A stretch of 64,000 bases of DNA from Cepaea nemoralis (Eukaryota > Mollusca > Gastropoda > Stylommatophora > Helicidae), in the NCBI GenBank assembly GCA_014155875.1, contig JACEFZ010017670.1, positions 257,501-321,500 of the forward strand. Direction: 5' to 3'. This document shows positions 1-10,756 of the stretch, piece by piece (positions within the stretch are counted from its first letter, which is position 1; the number at the start of each line of letters is the position of its first letter). The position numbers and the translations under genes are program-made. The notes beneath the pieces are model-generated. The model ran no database searches and had not been told where the DNA came from. It was given only the letters and a program-made list of their open reading frames with translations.

Positions 1-225
1 CATGGTCTGGCAAGAATGAGACAGCGAGGAGTGACGAGGGGATCTGGCCGACGCTTGACGCTCAGAGGAAAGGCAAGACGTTCATATAATCAGATTGCTC
101 CTGGTACTATTGGGTTTGGAACTCTTCGCTGGCTGCTGAGGATGGGGACAGAGCGCTTATGGGAATGCCCAGAATGCTGTGATGTCGGTTCCTAAATCAA
201 TCAATCAATCATTCAATACCACATA
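1..225 (+). mobile_element. LINE 3' end, C-terminal tail after an RNase H domain
   Basis: An open frame runs from the first base of the window to a TAA at 193-195. Its product contains GVTRGSGRR, YNQIAPGTI and ends in ECPECCDVGS. This resembles the C-terminal tail that follows the RNase H domain in a group of invertebrate non-LTR retrotransposons. Directly after the stop lies a short (ATCA)n-like tail at about 197-222, as expected for a LINE 3' end. The same tail occurs at nucleotide level on the minus strand near 6478-6660, which confirms a dispersed family. The 5' part lies outside the window. The protein end is intact; the clade (I/R1/Tad-like) is an inference. Confidence 0.7.
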
Positions 226-835
226 CCATACCCCTAATCTCTGGTCAATGGATCCGATTACTAGCTTTCGCTGGCAAGAGCGAAACAGCAGGTTCGTATG
301 TGTGAAATATTGGCCGTCATAGCGAGTAGGTCGTAATTGATTACAGAATTTCAGACAAGAGACAAATACACACAACGGAATACTTACAGTATGTCTGTGC
401 CAGAAAATGCTAGGACAACATCCAGGTTAGAAATTGCCCATGACAGGAGAACATCTCGGCGCGTGTGCAGCTAGGGTGTCCCTAACGAACTTCTCAGTTA
501 TTGAGAAGAGAGAAAGGAGAAAAATAAATCCCAAGAGTTAGCCAAACACAAGTGTCTACTTAACCTACAATTTTCAATTATCAAACATATGATTTTTGGA
601 GCCCTACTTTACCCATTACATTATATCTGTGTTGTTATTTCAAGTTACCTAAAATATGTTGTTTCTTTAAAACGTCACCTAGCAAAGCCGTTAAGAAATC
701 AGTGCCAACATTGGGGTTCTAAAGTTTTGTGCATTAATAGGTTTAAGCTGTTATTACAATATAACTGATTATACCAAACATTACAACATATGTAAACGTT
801 ATCTAGCTTCAGTTACTGAATCGGTTAAAATGCCA
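226..835. other. No recognisable feature
   Basis: AT-rich unique-looking sequence between the LINE tail and a polypyrimidine tract. I see no open frame, repeat unit or mobile-element end. Confidence 0.5.
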
Positions 836-897
836 GTCTTCTTCTTCTGCTCCTCTTACACATCCTTCTTTTTCCTTTTCACGTTCCTTCTCCTCCT

Positions 898-955
898 CTT
901 TCTTCTTCTTCTTCTTCTTCTTCTTCTTCTTCTTCTTCTTCTTCTTCTTCTTCTT
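898..955 (+). repeat. (CTT)n microsatellite within a polypyrimidine tract
   Basis: About 19 TTC triplets lie inside a longer pyrimidine-only stretch (roughly 836-1010) of degenerate CTT/CCT units. A short apparent frame of Leu and Pro runs through it and is a by-product of a tract without purines. Confidence 0.95.
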
Positions 956-1470
956 CCTCCTCCTTCTCCTCCCCCTCCTCCTCCTACGCCTTTTCTTCCT
1001 CCTTCCATCTTTACTTACTAACTTACAAAGAAGTAGAGGACATTACATCTCCAGGACTCCACGCCTCGCGTCATGATGAAGCTAGGCTAACATCCCCAGT
1101 GCAAGTTAGTCATTTCATGGTATTCGTCGTCTTCTAATGATGTGAAATTCGTCACTGTGTCATAGTAGGGGTACGTTCTTCAATAGTTCATCAACGTTCC
1201 CCAGGGTGGGTACGTTTCTCTTCAGTCCAACACGGTCTGTGATGCGCTCTCAGCCAGTCTCCCACTGTTCCTAAGCTCAACAAACCGTCTATGTTTGACA
1301 AGTATGTATCTGTTTTGTTTTTAAGGCACGTTAAGATCTTGAAGAGAAGTAACAAGCACACGAAAGTACACACCTTGCAAGCACTCCAAACGAGGTGAAC
1401 AGAAATCACAGACCACTTCCCATTGTATCCATTTGTGTTAGGTGTTTACCCACACGCGAGAGCAAGGGCG

Positions 1471-1522
1471 TACGCACGTGTGCGTGTGCGAGTGAGTGTA
1501 TGTGTGTGTGCGTGCGTGTGTT

Positions 1523-1552
<30 letters not shown>
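1471..1552 (+). repeat. (TG)n-rich microsatellite
   Basis: Alternating purine-pyrimidine tract, first imperfect (GTGCG, GAGTG) and then a clean (TG) run ending near 1552. It directly precedes a SINE fragment. Confidence 0.9.
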
Positions 1553-1553
<1 letters not shown>

Positions 1554-1562
1554 TAGTATAGT

Positions 1563-1690
1563 TATGAGTGCCGTTCGTTCAGAAAGCAATGGCAAATTAC
1601 TGAATGCAAACGTGCCAAGACATCACACAAATGCAACAAAATGTTGGGGTTGACTGCGACGTCCTGTAGATGATATGCAAGTAACTGAAC
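1563..1690 (+). mobile_element. SINE family B, 3' part
   Basis: Shares with copies near 40330-40575 and 45625-45855 the block cgttcagaaagcaa then tggcaaattactgaatg, followed by a cgtcctgtag and gatatgcaa end. The block is bounded by short arms able to pair (cgttcag with ctgaacg in better copies). The tRNA-like head is missing here. A TG microsatellite sits where the 5' part would be. Confidence 0.7.
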
Positions 1691-2119
1691 TTACTACCTT
1701 TTATTCTCCTAGACGTGACATGGCTATTTTATTGGCGAATCAGACACGGTTTTAATACTTAACAGTTGAGAATGGTTTTTTTCTTCGTAGCCTAAACATG
1801 TATTTCGTTCATTCCCAAGCAGAAATAAACAAGTTGTGTGCACCGATTGAGCCGTTTCTTTTATCATCACCAAGCATCAAGAAATTTAGTCTTGGAATGG
1901 TTGTGAAACGTGATAATTATTCCATGCTATAAATGTCTGCCTGATGCCGTTCTCGTTAATTGCATACGTCTGTATTGATGGATTTGTGCGTAGATGTATT
2001 CATTTGTTTTTTCCTGTGGGGTCTTTCCTCCAGTAGTTTGCCTCCTCGCTTTATACTGACCACATCAGCCGCTGAGTGCAGTTTAGGCCTATAGTGACAT
2101 TAATCTAGCACTATATGTA
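1691..2119. other. No recognisable feature
   Basis: Flank between a SINE fragment and the mariner TIR. No frame or repeat seen. Confidence 0.5.
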
Positions 2120-3343
2120 TAAGGGTCGTTCATTTGAAACCCGTCCAAATGGCTTATTTACAAAAGCATGAAAGAAACATTAACAGGTGTGGTAGAATTA
2201 AACAAAGCATTCATTTTGAATGAATTATGCACCATGGGTTGGTCAGAAGAAGTCGCCGTAGGCATTCAGGCAAGCATCCCATTGCTTAGGTAGGCGGTGA
2301 CTACCGTCCGCAAAAAAAAAATTGTGATTGCTCACTGAACCAAGTGTTTACCGCGTTCATTACGTCTGCATCTGTGTGAAATCGTTGCCCCTTGAGAGCT
2401 TTTTTAGAGGTCCGAACAAATGAATATACATGGTGACAAATCAGGACTATAGGCTGGATGTAGCAGAATTGCCCACATCTTCCTTGCTAATGCTTCCTGC
2501 ACAATCTTTGCCATATGCGGACGAGCAATATCGTGCAACAAAATCACACCGCGAGAAAGCATGCCGGGTCGTTTATTCTTGATGGCCTTTTGCAGCTTGT
2601 CTAAAGTTTGCAAGTAGTCGGTAGAGTTGATGTTGACACCAGGTTCTTTAAAGTAGGCCAATAATAGCCCTTTATGGTAAAAAAAATGAGCTCGGCATAA
2701 CCTTACCAGCGGAAAATTGTAACTTGAATTTTTTGGCTTTTGGTGATCCAGCATGCTTCCATTGCATGCTCTCTCATTTTGCTGCTCGGCTCAAATTGGT
2801 GACATCATGATTCATCGCCTGCCACTATGCGGAAGAGAAATGCATCACTCTCCACTCTCTAACGCTGCAAGTGGTTCAAACAATATTTTTTTCTGTTGCA
2901 ACAATATGCGCTTGACCCGGCCGTCGAAGATCTGTCGTGAACTGACGTCCTTTCCGTAACATTCGTGCCCAGTTGTCACTATTGCCTTCGACACACATTT
3001 GTTACTGTACGCTGCCTGCATTCTTTGATGAATGTCCACTGGTCGAATGAAAGAAACTGAATCACCGCTCTTTGAGCTTCTTTGGACGGATTTTGGAACA
3101 ATCCGGACATTTTCTCAACGGTCAGAAACAGAACCTATGCATCATGGGATAATAAGCACGTGCTATTTTATTCATTGTCTTTGTCGTATTAAATTTGTAT
3201 TCAGTTGTCGTACTCAATTCTTTTTTTGTTTGTTTGAGCGACTTCATTGGTTAGTACTTATCACATGCCTACCACATGATCATGTTCAACGTACCCAATT
3301 ACGCTCGGTGCGGCACGAACGGATTTCAAATGAACGCTCCTAA
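2120..3343 (-). mobile_element. Degraded mariner transposon with both TIRs
   Basis: Terminal inverted repeats of about 28 bp face each other. The left one has cgttcatttgaaacccgt and the right one, reversed, has cgttcatttgaaatccgt. Each end is flanked by TA (2118-2119 and 3344-3345), the standard Tc1/mariner target duplication. The length of about 1.2 kb fits a complete mariner. Between them, on the minus strand, are pieces of a mariner transposase: an N-terminal HTH-like segment (about 2845-3039, ending GRVKRILL), a piece resembling SMQWKHAGSPK (about 2750-2800) and the C-terminal half at 2404-2754. The copy has frameshifts and stops and cannot make transposase. Confidence 0.85.
2404..2754 (-). 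pseudogene. Mariner transposase, C-terminal half, inactive
   Basis: This frame carries the second catalytic block, read as ILLHDIARPH, and the third block, read as HPAYSPDLSPC. In active DD34D mariner enzymes an aspartate lies 34 residues after the second catalytic Asp. Here the equivalent position after LSPC is occupied by Ile-Phe, so the third catalytic residue is lost. The first catalytic block (TGDES type) is not recognisable upstream. The family normally cuts and pastes its own element as a dimer bound to the TIRs. This copy is dead by missing residue and by frame breaks. Confidence 0.8.
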
Positions 3344-3427
3344 TACAAAACGCCTTAAGGCACACAAACAGGGTCATTCTGCTTTGCTCTCTTGCTAGGA
3401 AGACACAGTAGCATATCACCCAAAAGT

Positions 3428-3617
3428 CTTGCCCGCCGGCCGGTGGTCCACATAACGTAGCACCCAGCAGACTGCCGGCTGGTGGTCCGCGTAATGTAGC
3501 ACTCAGCAGACTGCCGGCTGGTGGTCCACGTAATCTTGCACCCAGCAGACTCTCCTGCCGGCCGTTGGTCCAAATAACGTAGCACCCAGCAGACTGCCCC
3601 GACCGGTGGTCCACGTC
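3428..3617 (+). repeat. Minisatellite, 39-bp unit, about 4-5 copies
   Basis: Repeating blocks of the type gccggctggtggtccacg, then taatgtagcacccagcag, recur at about 39-bp steps. The copies are diverged, with small insertions (for example ctcctgccggccg). Frames across it on the minus strand give repeated peptides and are not taken as genes. Confidence 0.85.
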
Positions 3618-3647
3618 GTGAGAACGGTTATTTTTTACTACACACTA

Positions 3648-3743
3648 CACCTGGGCTCCCAAAATTGAGAAAATGGGTACTATTAAACTTTCTGGGAAGT
3701 TAAAAGCTGCCGGCGTAATATTGATTATTCTATGAATAACTTG
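3648..3743 (+). mobile_element. SINE family A, central fragment
   Basis: Contains cctgggctccca, gaaaatgggtacta, and gctgccggcgtaatattga, in the same order as the body of the fuller copies at 24298, 26371 and 27822. Both the tRNA head and the 3' block are missing. Confidence 0.6.
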
Positions 3744-4579
3744 GGACTTATTACACAGACTCAAAGCTTGGGAAAGGGTCTTTTACATACCCTTAGTGCC
3801 ATATACCAGAATGGCATTCTGGTGTGAAAAGTGGAACATTACTTTACTTTATCTTACGTTACTTTACTAAACGTTACTTTGCTTTTTATGCACGGCTTAA
3901 GTTGTGGCCAAGCCATGAGAGTCTTTGCACTAGCGTCTCATGTATAGAGTATAAAACGTATTGTTAATTCACGTATTTTCTTGTCACTACTTGAGCTTTG
4001 TTATATTCTCCGTTACATGCACAGATATTCTGACATTTTTTTAAAAAAACCATTCCTAAATAAGTTGTACCGCTGAACTGTACAATTTCTCCCAAATTAT
4101 TTTAAAATTGGAGTTGGCGCTCAACATTTTAACGAATACCAGCTCACGCTAGTGTTAGGCAGTGCCAAAATGAAAATTATGACGCAGCTTTTACCTTCAG
4201 CATTGACGTCATCCTCCGCGTATCTGCGTTATTAAGTAGCCTAGACGTTTGGCGTAAAGGTGAGGGTAGGTATGTCTCGGAGGAGACTGATGGAGTACAC
4301 AGGTGAGGAGGATTGAAATACTGCGTTGGGTTGTTAGAGAAGAACAGACTAGACAATTCAAAGAGTAGCAGCACCGGAGGAGATGGTTGCCCTGATAAAA
4401 TAATGGAAAAATTTAAAGATATGGTAGTGACATTAAACATTCCTAGGATGAAAATACCGATTTTTGTCTTGATAACTGTTTAATATGGTGTCTCTGTGGG
4501 AAGTGGTAGCACGTTAAATTACTACCCTGTATGTCTGGTGTTCGATTCTACAAGTGTAATCTGACTACAAATGCTTCAT
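3744..4579. other. No recognisable feature
   Basis: AT-rich sequence with a small local repetition of actttac near 3840-3890. A 79-codon minus-strand frame near 4180-4440 has no recognisable motif. Confidence 0.5.
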
Positions 4580-4648
4580 GTGTGTGTGTGGGTGTGTGTG
4601 GGTGGGTGGGTGGGTGTGTGTATGTGTGTGTGTGTGTGTGTGTGTGTT
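4580..4648 (+). repeat. (TG)n / GGGTG microsatellite
   Basis: TG run with GGTGGGTGGG interruptions followed by a clean (TG) tract. Confidence 0.9.
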
Positions 4649-4869
4649 GTATTTAAACACTTAGTAACATAAGGTATTTATTTACCCAGGGTTGGGGAAT
4701 GCTAAACTAAGGATTTCAAAGTGATTTCATGTCTTGGTAATAACACTGCCGCTAGTTTGGTTTGGAGAGGTATAACTCCATTTTACAAACTATGGTCTGT
4801 CAAGACTGCAAGGTGCCAGTCATAAGTCAGTTTGGTTTAGGAAGCAAGGTTTATTGTGTTACTAATATT

Positions 4870-5020
4870 TATCTCTTCGACGCGCATATTTCCCTGTTCA
4901 TGCTTCGACAGCAATATGTTCCTGCCTACGCTTACAAACCAATATTTCCCTGCCTACGCATCGAAAGCAGTATGCCCCTGTCTACGTTTCACCAGAAATA
5001 TGCCCCTGCTTACGCTTCGA
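4870..5020 (+). repeat. 28-bp minisatellite, block 1
   Basis: Degenerate units built on atatgtccctg, then tacgcttcgacag. It is the first of three blocks of one array that has been interrupted by other insertions. Confidence 0.8.
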
Positions 5021-5066
5021 TACGTTTGCTTGTCGATCTCGTAATCATGTGTTTGAATGAACAAAA

Positions 5067-5115
5067 GTACGAACGAACGAAAGAACAAACTAACGAACGA
5101 ACGAACGAACGAATA
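5067..5115 (+). repeat. (ACGA)n microsatellite
   Basis: Imperfect then perfect acga tetramers, ending in aataaact. Confidence 0.9.
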
Positions 5116-5243
5116 AACTTTACTTTTCAACGGTTTATGAATTGGGCACACAGGCCCGTCTAACATTCTGCCCTTCTATCACTCTCTTTCACACGTTATT
5201 TTCATCCACAATTCCCCATCGAGCTGTTTTTCTTTTAATTGAC

Positions 5244-5405
5244 CAGGGTTCCCAAGTTCACTCAGCCTAAATGGGTACCAGGAAATGTCCTGGAAATAAA
5301 GGAGACTGGTGTAGTATTGATCACATCAAGCATCAAGTGTGGGCTGGTCTACAAACATGGGGCTACAACTATTTACCCAAAACGCCTCAAGGCGTGTAAA
5401 GGGAA
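5244..5405 (+). mobile_element. SINE family A, 5'-truncated copy
   Basis: Shares agggttcccaag, cctaaatgggtaccagg, gtattgatcacatc and ggtctacaaacatgg with other family A copies, and ends around cgcctcaaggcgtg. The tRNA-like head is absent. It lies inside the interrupted 28-bp minisatellite. Confidence 0.75.
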
Positions 5406-5432
5406 CTTTTACTTGTACCCTTTCATACACTT

Positions 5433-5492
5433 CAACCAGAATATGTCCCTGTATAGACTTGAATAGGAATATGTCCCCGTATAGACTTCAAT
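5433..5492 (+). repeat. 28-bp minisatellite, block 2
   Basis: Two units of the gaatatgtccc and gtatagacttcaa type between two SINE insertions. Confidence 0.8.
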
Positions 5493-5737
5493 GCGGGTCT
5501 CCCTGGTCTTGGAGTTACACGACTTTCTCCGTAATCCAGTATACTCTCGTGAGTAACGTGACGTGCGTGAGAATTGGTAGCGGTTCTCTCCGCGTCAGTA
5601 ACTTATCGGGAATGTGAGTCGGTTGCACAGAAAGCAACGGCAAACTACTGAGCGTAATCTTGCTAAGAAATCAACAATCAGCTGAAAGATGATGATGTTT
5701 ACAGCGATGTCCTGTAAAGGATATGAGAACCAAAAAA
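5493..5737 (+). mobile_element. SINE family B copy with target-site duplication
   Basis: The 3' half has the family B core (cagaaagcaacggcaaact, then gatgtcctgtaaaggatatg) and ends in an A-rich run. It is flanked by the 12-bp direct repeat atagacttcaat at 5481-5492 and 5738-5749, the signature of target-primed insertion. The 5' half differs from the tRNA-like head of the 40330 copy, so this may be a variant or chimeric element. The flanking repeat also belongs to the minisatellite unit, which slightly weakens the evidence. Confidence 0.7.
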
Positions 5738-6205
5738 ATAGACTTCAATAGGAATATGTTCCTGTATAGATTTCAGTAGGAATATGTCCCCGTATAGACA
5801 TCGATATGAAGTTACCCTTTTGGCATCGACAGGAATATGTCCCATTTAGGTTTCGGCGGGATTATGTTCCTTTTTAGGCTCTGACGAGAATGTAACCGTT
5901 TATGGGCTTTGACGGGTATGTCCATGAATAAAATACCCTTCGACAGAAATATGTCCTTGCATTGGCTTCGACTGGTATATGTCGCTATTTACTCTTTTGT
6001 AGGTATACGTCCGTGTATAGGCTTTGACAGTTTTAGGTCTCCAGATAGGACTTTACAGGAATATGTCCCTATATACGCTTGGACAGGTATATGTCTCTGT
6101 ATATGCTTCGACAAGTATATGTCCTTTTATATGCTTCGGCAGATAAATGTCCTTGTTTAGGCTTTGGTAGGAATATGTCCCCGTATAGGCATCCGCGGGT
6201 ATCTT
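5738..6205 (+). repeat. 28-bp minisatellite, block 3 (main block)
   Basis: About 16 diverged units of gaatatgtccctgtatagg followed by cttcgacag. Several units have indels. The short frames across it have no constant reading phase and I do not treat them as coding. Confidence 0.85.
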
Positions 6206-6477
6206 AGACCAAAGAATGTAATTAGAGGACATGCGCATCAATCGTTCAAACTTATACAGAAAAAAATAACCTTCAAGTTCTATTCAGTGGTAAATCAAAC
6301 TTGGTGGACTTTGATTAAACGAGATAGTTCTTGTTACATATTAGTTGGATTTCCATTGTAAGACTTGATCTTCAGAATAAAGATCTAGATTCACTAGCTA
6401 TATACAGGGGCCATGTGTGTAACTGTAACCATGTATACATCACTGATGCAATGTTTCGTGCAGTAAGAAATAAGTGT

Positions 6478-7270
6478 GCCGGTGAGTTGAGTTGGGCCAA
6501 GAACCGACATCACAACACTCAGTACATTCTTTAACGTGCTCTGTCCTGATCTTCAACGCTCAGCGAAGAGTCTCTATACTAATTATACCAGGTGCAATCT
6601 GATTATGTGTCCATCTGGTCTTCTGTCTGAGTATGAGTCACATGCAGATCCTCTTGTCACTCCCTGCGGCAGCATTCCCACCAGGCAATAATTGTGTATC
6701 CTTTCTTCCACACTATACACATGATCTAAAAGGGTCCTGGCCATATTTGCATTATCGTCCACCAGTACCCCAGCCAGGGGTGCAAATCCAGCCAATATGT
6801 CAGCCTGCTCGTTTCCCAACACACCAGCAAGCTCTGGGTGAAAGATCCAACGGATGTTGTCTATGGTTGATTGCTTAATTGAAACATGGCACTCTGCGCG
6901 AAGCATATATGTCTTCACCCTCTTCAGCAAGTTCTGTAAGACTGTTACAATCACATATGCTTGCTATTTGTTCTCCAGTCAACGGAATGCCTCAGTAACT
7001 GTCCGCATATCCATTCTCAGGCTAGATATTGTGGTATCATATGTCAGGCTCTCCTGCACTAAACACCGATTCATTAAGCGTGTCTATAAGTCCCTATGCA
7101 CTTCTTTTACCTCTTAGCACAAGGACTTCCGTGTAGTTGATTACATCACCTGGGCTTGAATTGTTGTATATCAGTTGTTGCACCTCCCATTCAACGCTGC
7201 CTGCCAGCCAATCCCTACACTCCCGCTCAAATGTGATGATTACTTTGCAGAGGTCTGACATCTCCTCTGG
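6478..7270 (-). mobile_element. LINE 3' region with RNase H domain remnant
   Basis: The minus strand encodes IRWIFHPELAGVLGNEQADI, which matches the last motif of non-LTR RNase H domains (WI.GH.G..GNE.AD.LA) with the His lost. It continues into GVTRGSACDSYSDRRP and then, in another frame, YNQIAPG and ECCDVGS. That tail matches the element at 1-225 almost base for base in places (ataatcagattg, tgttgtgatgtcggttc). RNase H removes the RNA template during retrotransposition. Frame breaks and the altered motif make this copy inactive. The upstream limit near 7270 is approximate. Confidence 0.75.
6583..6954 (-). pseudogene. RNase H-like domain, retrotransposon-derived, broken
   Basis: A 123-codon frame covers the C-terminal half of the RNase H domain and part of the tail. 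The GNEQAD motif is kept but the expected GHAG is FHPELAG. The N-terminal catalytic Asp block lies upstream in other frames and is degraded. It belongs to the surrounding LINE copy, not to a host gene. Confidence 0.7.
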
Positions 7271-8910
7271 CATTCTAACTCACTCCTCTCTTCTCCTAAT
7301 GTTTTCGAGCATAGACACTTCTCTGTGTGTGTCCTCTGCCTGATTTTGTTCTTGATTTCCTCTTATCAACGTGTGGCCCTTATCTGTGTCTAGGGCTTCA
7401 AGAAGAAGGTGTTCCTTGTTCGCGGCCACTGGGAGATAGACTTAGCAGTCTGCACCTTGAGCCTGTTCGCAATCGTTGGCACAGTTAGGATTTGTTACAT
7501 GCATACAATCGGCATGTCCCTTGTGCATCCCCGTGTGCAGTGCTGTCTTCAAAGTAACGGATTCACAATTAACAGACCATTATTTGATGAAAATAAGTGG
7601 CATTTACTATTAGCTTAGCATAATATATCAATACAATTGTCGATGTTGCATGAGTGTAATTCGGTGTTGTATGAGTGTCATTCAATATTTGTTAATGTAT
7701 AAATTCATTAATTTGATAGGTATTAGAATGTCCTCACACTCTCCATGTTATCGTAGTCGTTTCCTTGCGAAAACCGTCAATATGAGAGTGATGGCACGTA
7801 CCATTGTCCTGAGCTATGTAACATTATCATGTTGAGAACAGGAACACGAAATGTATGCTTAAGTTTCTAAAGACAACGCTCAAAGATTTTATAGAAAACG
7901 TGACACATGCAAACACTTTATGTTGATAAAATTAAACAGTAACAAAATAAACAGTAATCAGTGTCATGATTTATGTGAAACCATGACAACACACATCAGT
8001 ATTACCAGGGAACAAAAATAATGGCAGTGCTAACATACATCAATGTCTTTAGAAAACATTAAAATGCCTACCTTGAGAAAACTCAAAGCAAGAAAACATT
8101 TTATTATTAAGTAAACGTATTAAATAAAACATATTATTATTATTAAGAAAAAGTATTAAATAAAACATATTAGTATTACGAATATTTTTTTAAAAATAAG
8201 GAAACACATGGTATTATCAGGATAAAGTTAATCATTAATACAAACGCGTCACGATGAACTAAAACCACACACAAAGCCTATAAACGACTTCTTGGTTATT
8301 TCGATGAATATATAAAGCCGGTTGATATGTTATCAGCATAACAGAAACATACTTTGAACAAAACGATTCAGCAACATCATCATGTGTCATGCCGATAAAC
8401 TATCACGGTCATTTTTTTTCTGTGTTCGCTAGATTTGAAATCAAGCGAAGCCCACGCACTTGCTGACACATCCAGTAGTTGCCACTGCTGGGGAGTGCAC
8501 TGGACTGAAGTTTGCGTGTGGACTAGCTTTCATTATTACCAATGCCCCTTGCCACCAGTCAAAGCCACTCCAACTTCTGGGGTACTTGTAATTTATGTCC
8601 ACAAGTCAGTGACAAGAAGTCAACAATTTGTTCGCCAATTACACGATTTCGAGTCTCGGATCAGCTAACTTTGCTCTTTTTTATGTCATGTTGCCAAGCC
8701 AACCAGGCATTTATCTGTCTTTCCCTAGCTCCTGTCGCATAAAGGGCGCCAGTTGTCACTAAATTATCGAGTTTATTCGTCTTCATAACATGCCCAACAA
8801 AACTTGACTATGTACACATTGTTTCTTTAAACAATTTAAAGTTGTCATCTGTTTCTTGAAATCTGTTTTTTGTCACACCCGTTTTCTGTCCGTCCTTAGC
8901 ATTTGTTGTA
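7271..8910. other. No firm feature; AT-rich stretch
   Basis: The first part may be more of the LINE on the minus strand. From about 7900 to 8240 the sequence is very AT-rich, with a short duplicated attattattaagtaaacg-like block. Short frames near 8435-8740 show a CNLCP and a few other Cys, too little to call. Confidence 0.4.
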
Positions 8911-9304
8911 TTTTTCTCAGAAACCACATTTTCGCTTCTATTAGATGTTTCTCAGAAACCACATTTCCGCTTCTATTAGATGTTTCTCAGAAACCACATT
9001 TCCGCTTCTATTAGATGTTTCTCAGAAACCACATTTCCGCTTCTATAAGATGTTTCTCAGAAACTACATTTCCGCTTCTATTAGATGTTTCTCAGAAACC
9101 ACATTTCCGCTTCTATTAGATGTTTCTCAGAAACCACATTTCCGCTTCTATTAGATGTTTCTCAGAAACCACATTTCCGCTTCTATTAGATGTTTCTCAG
9201 AAACCACATTTCCGCTTCTATTAGATGTTTCTCAGAAACCACATTTCCGCTTCTATAAGATGTTTCTCAGAAACTACATTTCCGCTTCTATTAGATGTTT
9301 CTCA
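8911..9304 (+). repeat. 35-bp minisatellite, about 11 copies
   Basis: Ten full units start at 8941, every 35 bp, with partial units at both ends. Key parts are agatgtttctcagaaacc and acatttccgcttct. Units are almost identical. Units 4 and 10 (starting 9046 and 9256) carry the same two changes (taag for ttag, actac for accac), so a 210-bp block of six units seems to have been duplicated. A 105-bp triple unit keeps frames open, which explains two apparent proteins. Confidence 0.95.
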
Positions 9305-9329
9305 ACTTGTTTGCTTTTTTCTCTTCATG

Positions 9330-10170
9330 TGTCATAACCATATAACAGCATATGTTCTACAATTTTCCTCATTGAAATTGTCAGTTTTCCATTGGTGAAT
9401 ATGTTTTCCATCTTGCCAAAGGCTCCTTTAGGAATGACAATTCTTGTAATCTCTACAAGGCACCTTCCTTCAAAACAGTTGTACTTCAAATTAGTTACAC
9501 TTATTCACTTATTTAAGAAGTGTTCCATTTATTTATATGTCACATAACGGTATTTCTTTCCTCTCGGACATGACAATAATAGCTGTTTTCTTGTAATGTA
9601 ATTCTAACCCTGGCTGCTGACTGTTTGCAATAACAGATCCAATGCAAGCTGCAGATCCAGTTTATTGTCAGCAATCGATATTATATCATGTGCACACTTT
9701 TATTGTTGATGTTGTTTCCTCCGGTGAAAATTTATTTCATGTAAATATCTCACAATGCTTTCACCATATGGGAACAATGATGGAGACATTACACATCCAT
9801 GCTGTACACCCCTCTTGATTGACTGATACTGATCTACCCTGTTATTAGTTTTTTATCTAGCATGTTGTTTCCAATATATGTGTTTTACATACATTTAATC
9901 TTCCCGGTCAGTTTAGAGATCATCAAGCATGTTATCATGTAGATGTGTCTGACTCTATTGAAAGCCTGTGTGAAGTCAATGAATCAAAGATGTAGGTCTT
10001 TGTTTACTTCTATTGAACGCTGTATTAATTTTTTCAGCATGCACACGTTTGCTGTTGTACTCTAGACTTCTTCGCCATACGGATATTCTTATCCCCGTAT
10101 ATTTGGTTGTATTTTCTTCCTAGCTTTTTGCATGATGATTCTTAGATTCCTAGAAAAATCTTTGTGTTGA
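9330..10170 (-). mobile_element. Decayed LINE reverse transcriptase
   Basis: On the minus strand, in shifting frames, I read IDFTQAFNRVRH (the A motif FIDF.KAFD.V), then GVQHGCVMSPSLF (the B motif G.RQGC.LSP.LF), then a degraded region where the YADD box should be. The order and spacing match the palm of a non-LTR reverse transcriptase. It normally copies element RNA at a nicked target. Frame breaks are many; this is an old, dead fragment. Boundaries are approximate. Confidence 0.65.
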
Positions 10171-10206
10171 AACTAGTTATGGTAATTTTTCAATGTTTAT
10201 CACATT

Positions 10207-10756
10207 CTAAGGTACCCAATTTTTTCCGAATTGCAATAAACATTTATTTACAGAGTTCACATGGTTAAGAGTGAGCTGAACATCTATCTTCAGACTTGAT
10301 GGTCCATCATGATTTTTGACAATATCAATTCTATTATTATCCAATATCCCTGCAATTGTCCTAGAGATATACTTCTTTTCCATTTGTTCACATTTATATA
10401 ATTCTTCATATTTATCGTCGTTATTGTTCTTGTTTCTCTTTATTTTATAGACGAGTTTGAAAATTCCGTCCATTTCTTACGGCTTTCCGTTTTCAGATTG
10501 TTGCTTTTGCAGCCTGTCTGACGAAATTCTTCAACATTACCCATTGATCAAAACCATCTAGAATGTCGATTTCACGATCAGACAATACAGAAGAACCAAG
10601 GACCATATTATCAATAGTAGAACCATCTTCGAGAAACATCGAGAGTTCAATGTTGATCGTCATAAGTTTTTCATAGATTACAGCAATGCCTTCTATTGTG
10701 TTCATAATCAGCCATTGTTGAACATCATGAGAGTTAAGGCACTTCATGTAAGCCAC
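10207..10756 (-). other. Two unexplained adjacent minus-strand reading frames
   Basis: Two frames of 87 codons (10493-10756) and 88 codons (10207-10473) follow each other in different phases. The first has an acidic, well-mixed composition (for example DGSTIDNM and DREIDILDGFD); the second is Lys/Asn-rich at its start. The residue mix looks more protein-like than other short frames here, which suggests a broken gene or element part. I do not recognise a family. They lie just upstream, in minus-strand sense, of the decayed LINE and could belong to it. Confidence 0.3.

Noticed and set aside
8542..8742. PiggyBac-type Cys-rich tail (CNLCP)
   Set aside because: Only one Cys pair, and the remaining Cys spacing does not fit.
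8945..9337. Repeat protein from the 35-bp array
   Set aside because: Three units equal 105 bp, so any stop-free phase stays open. No signal of coding.
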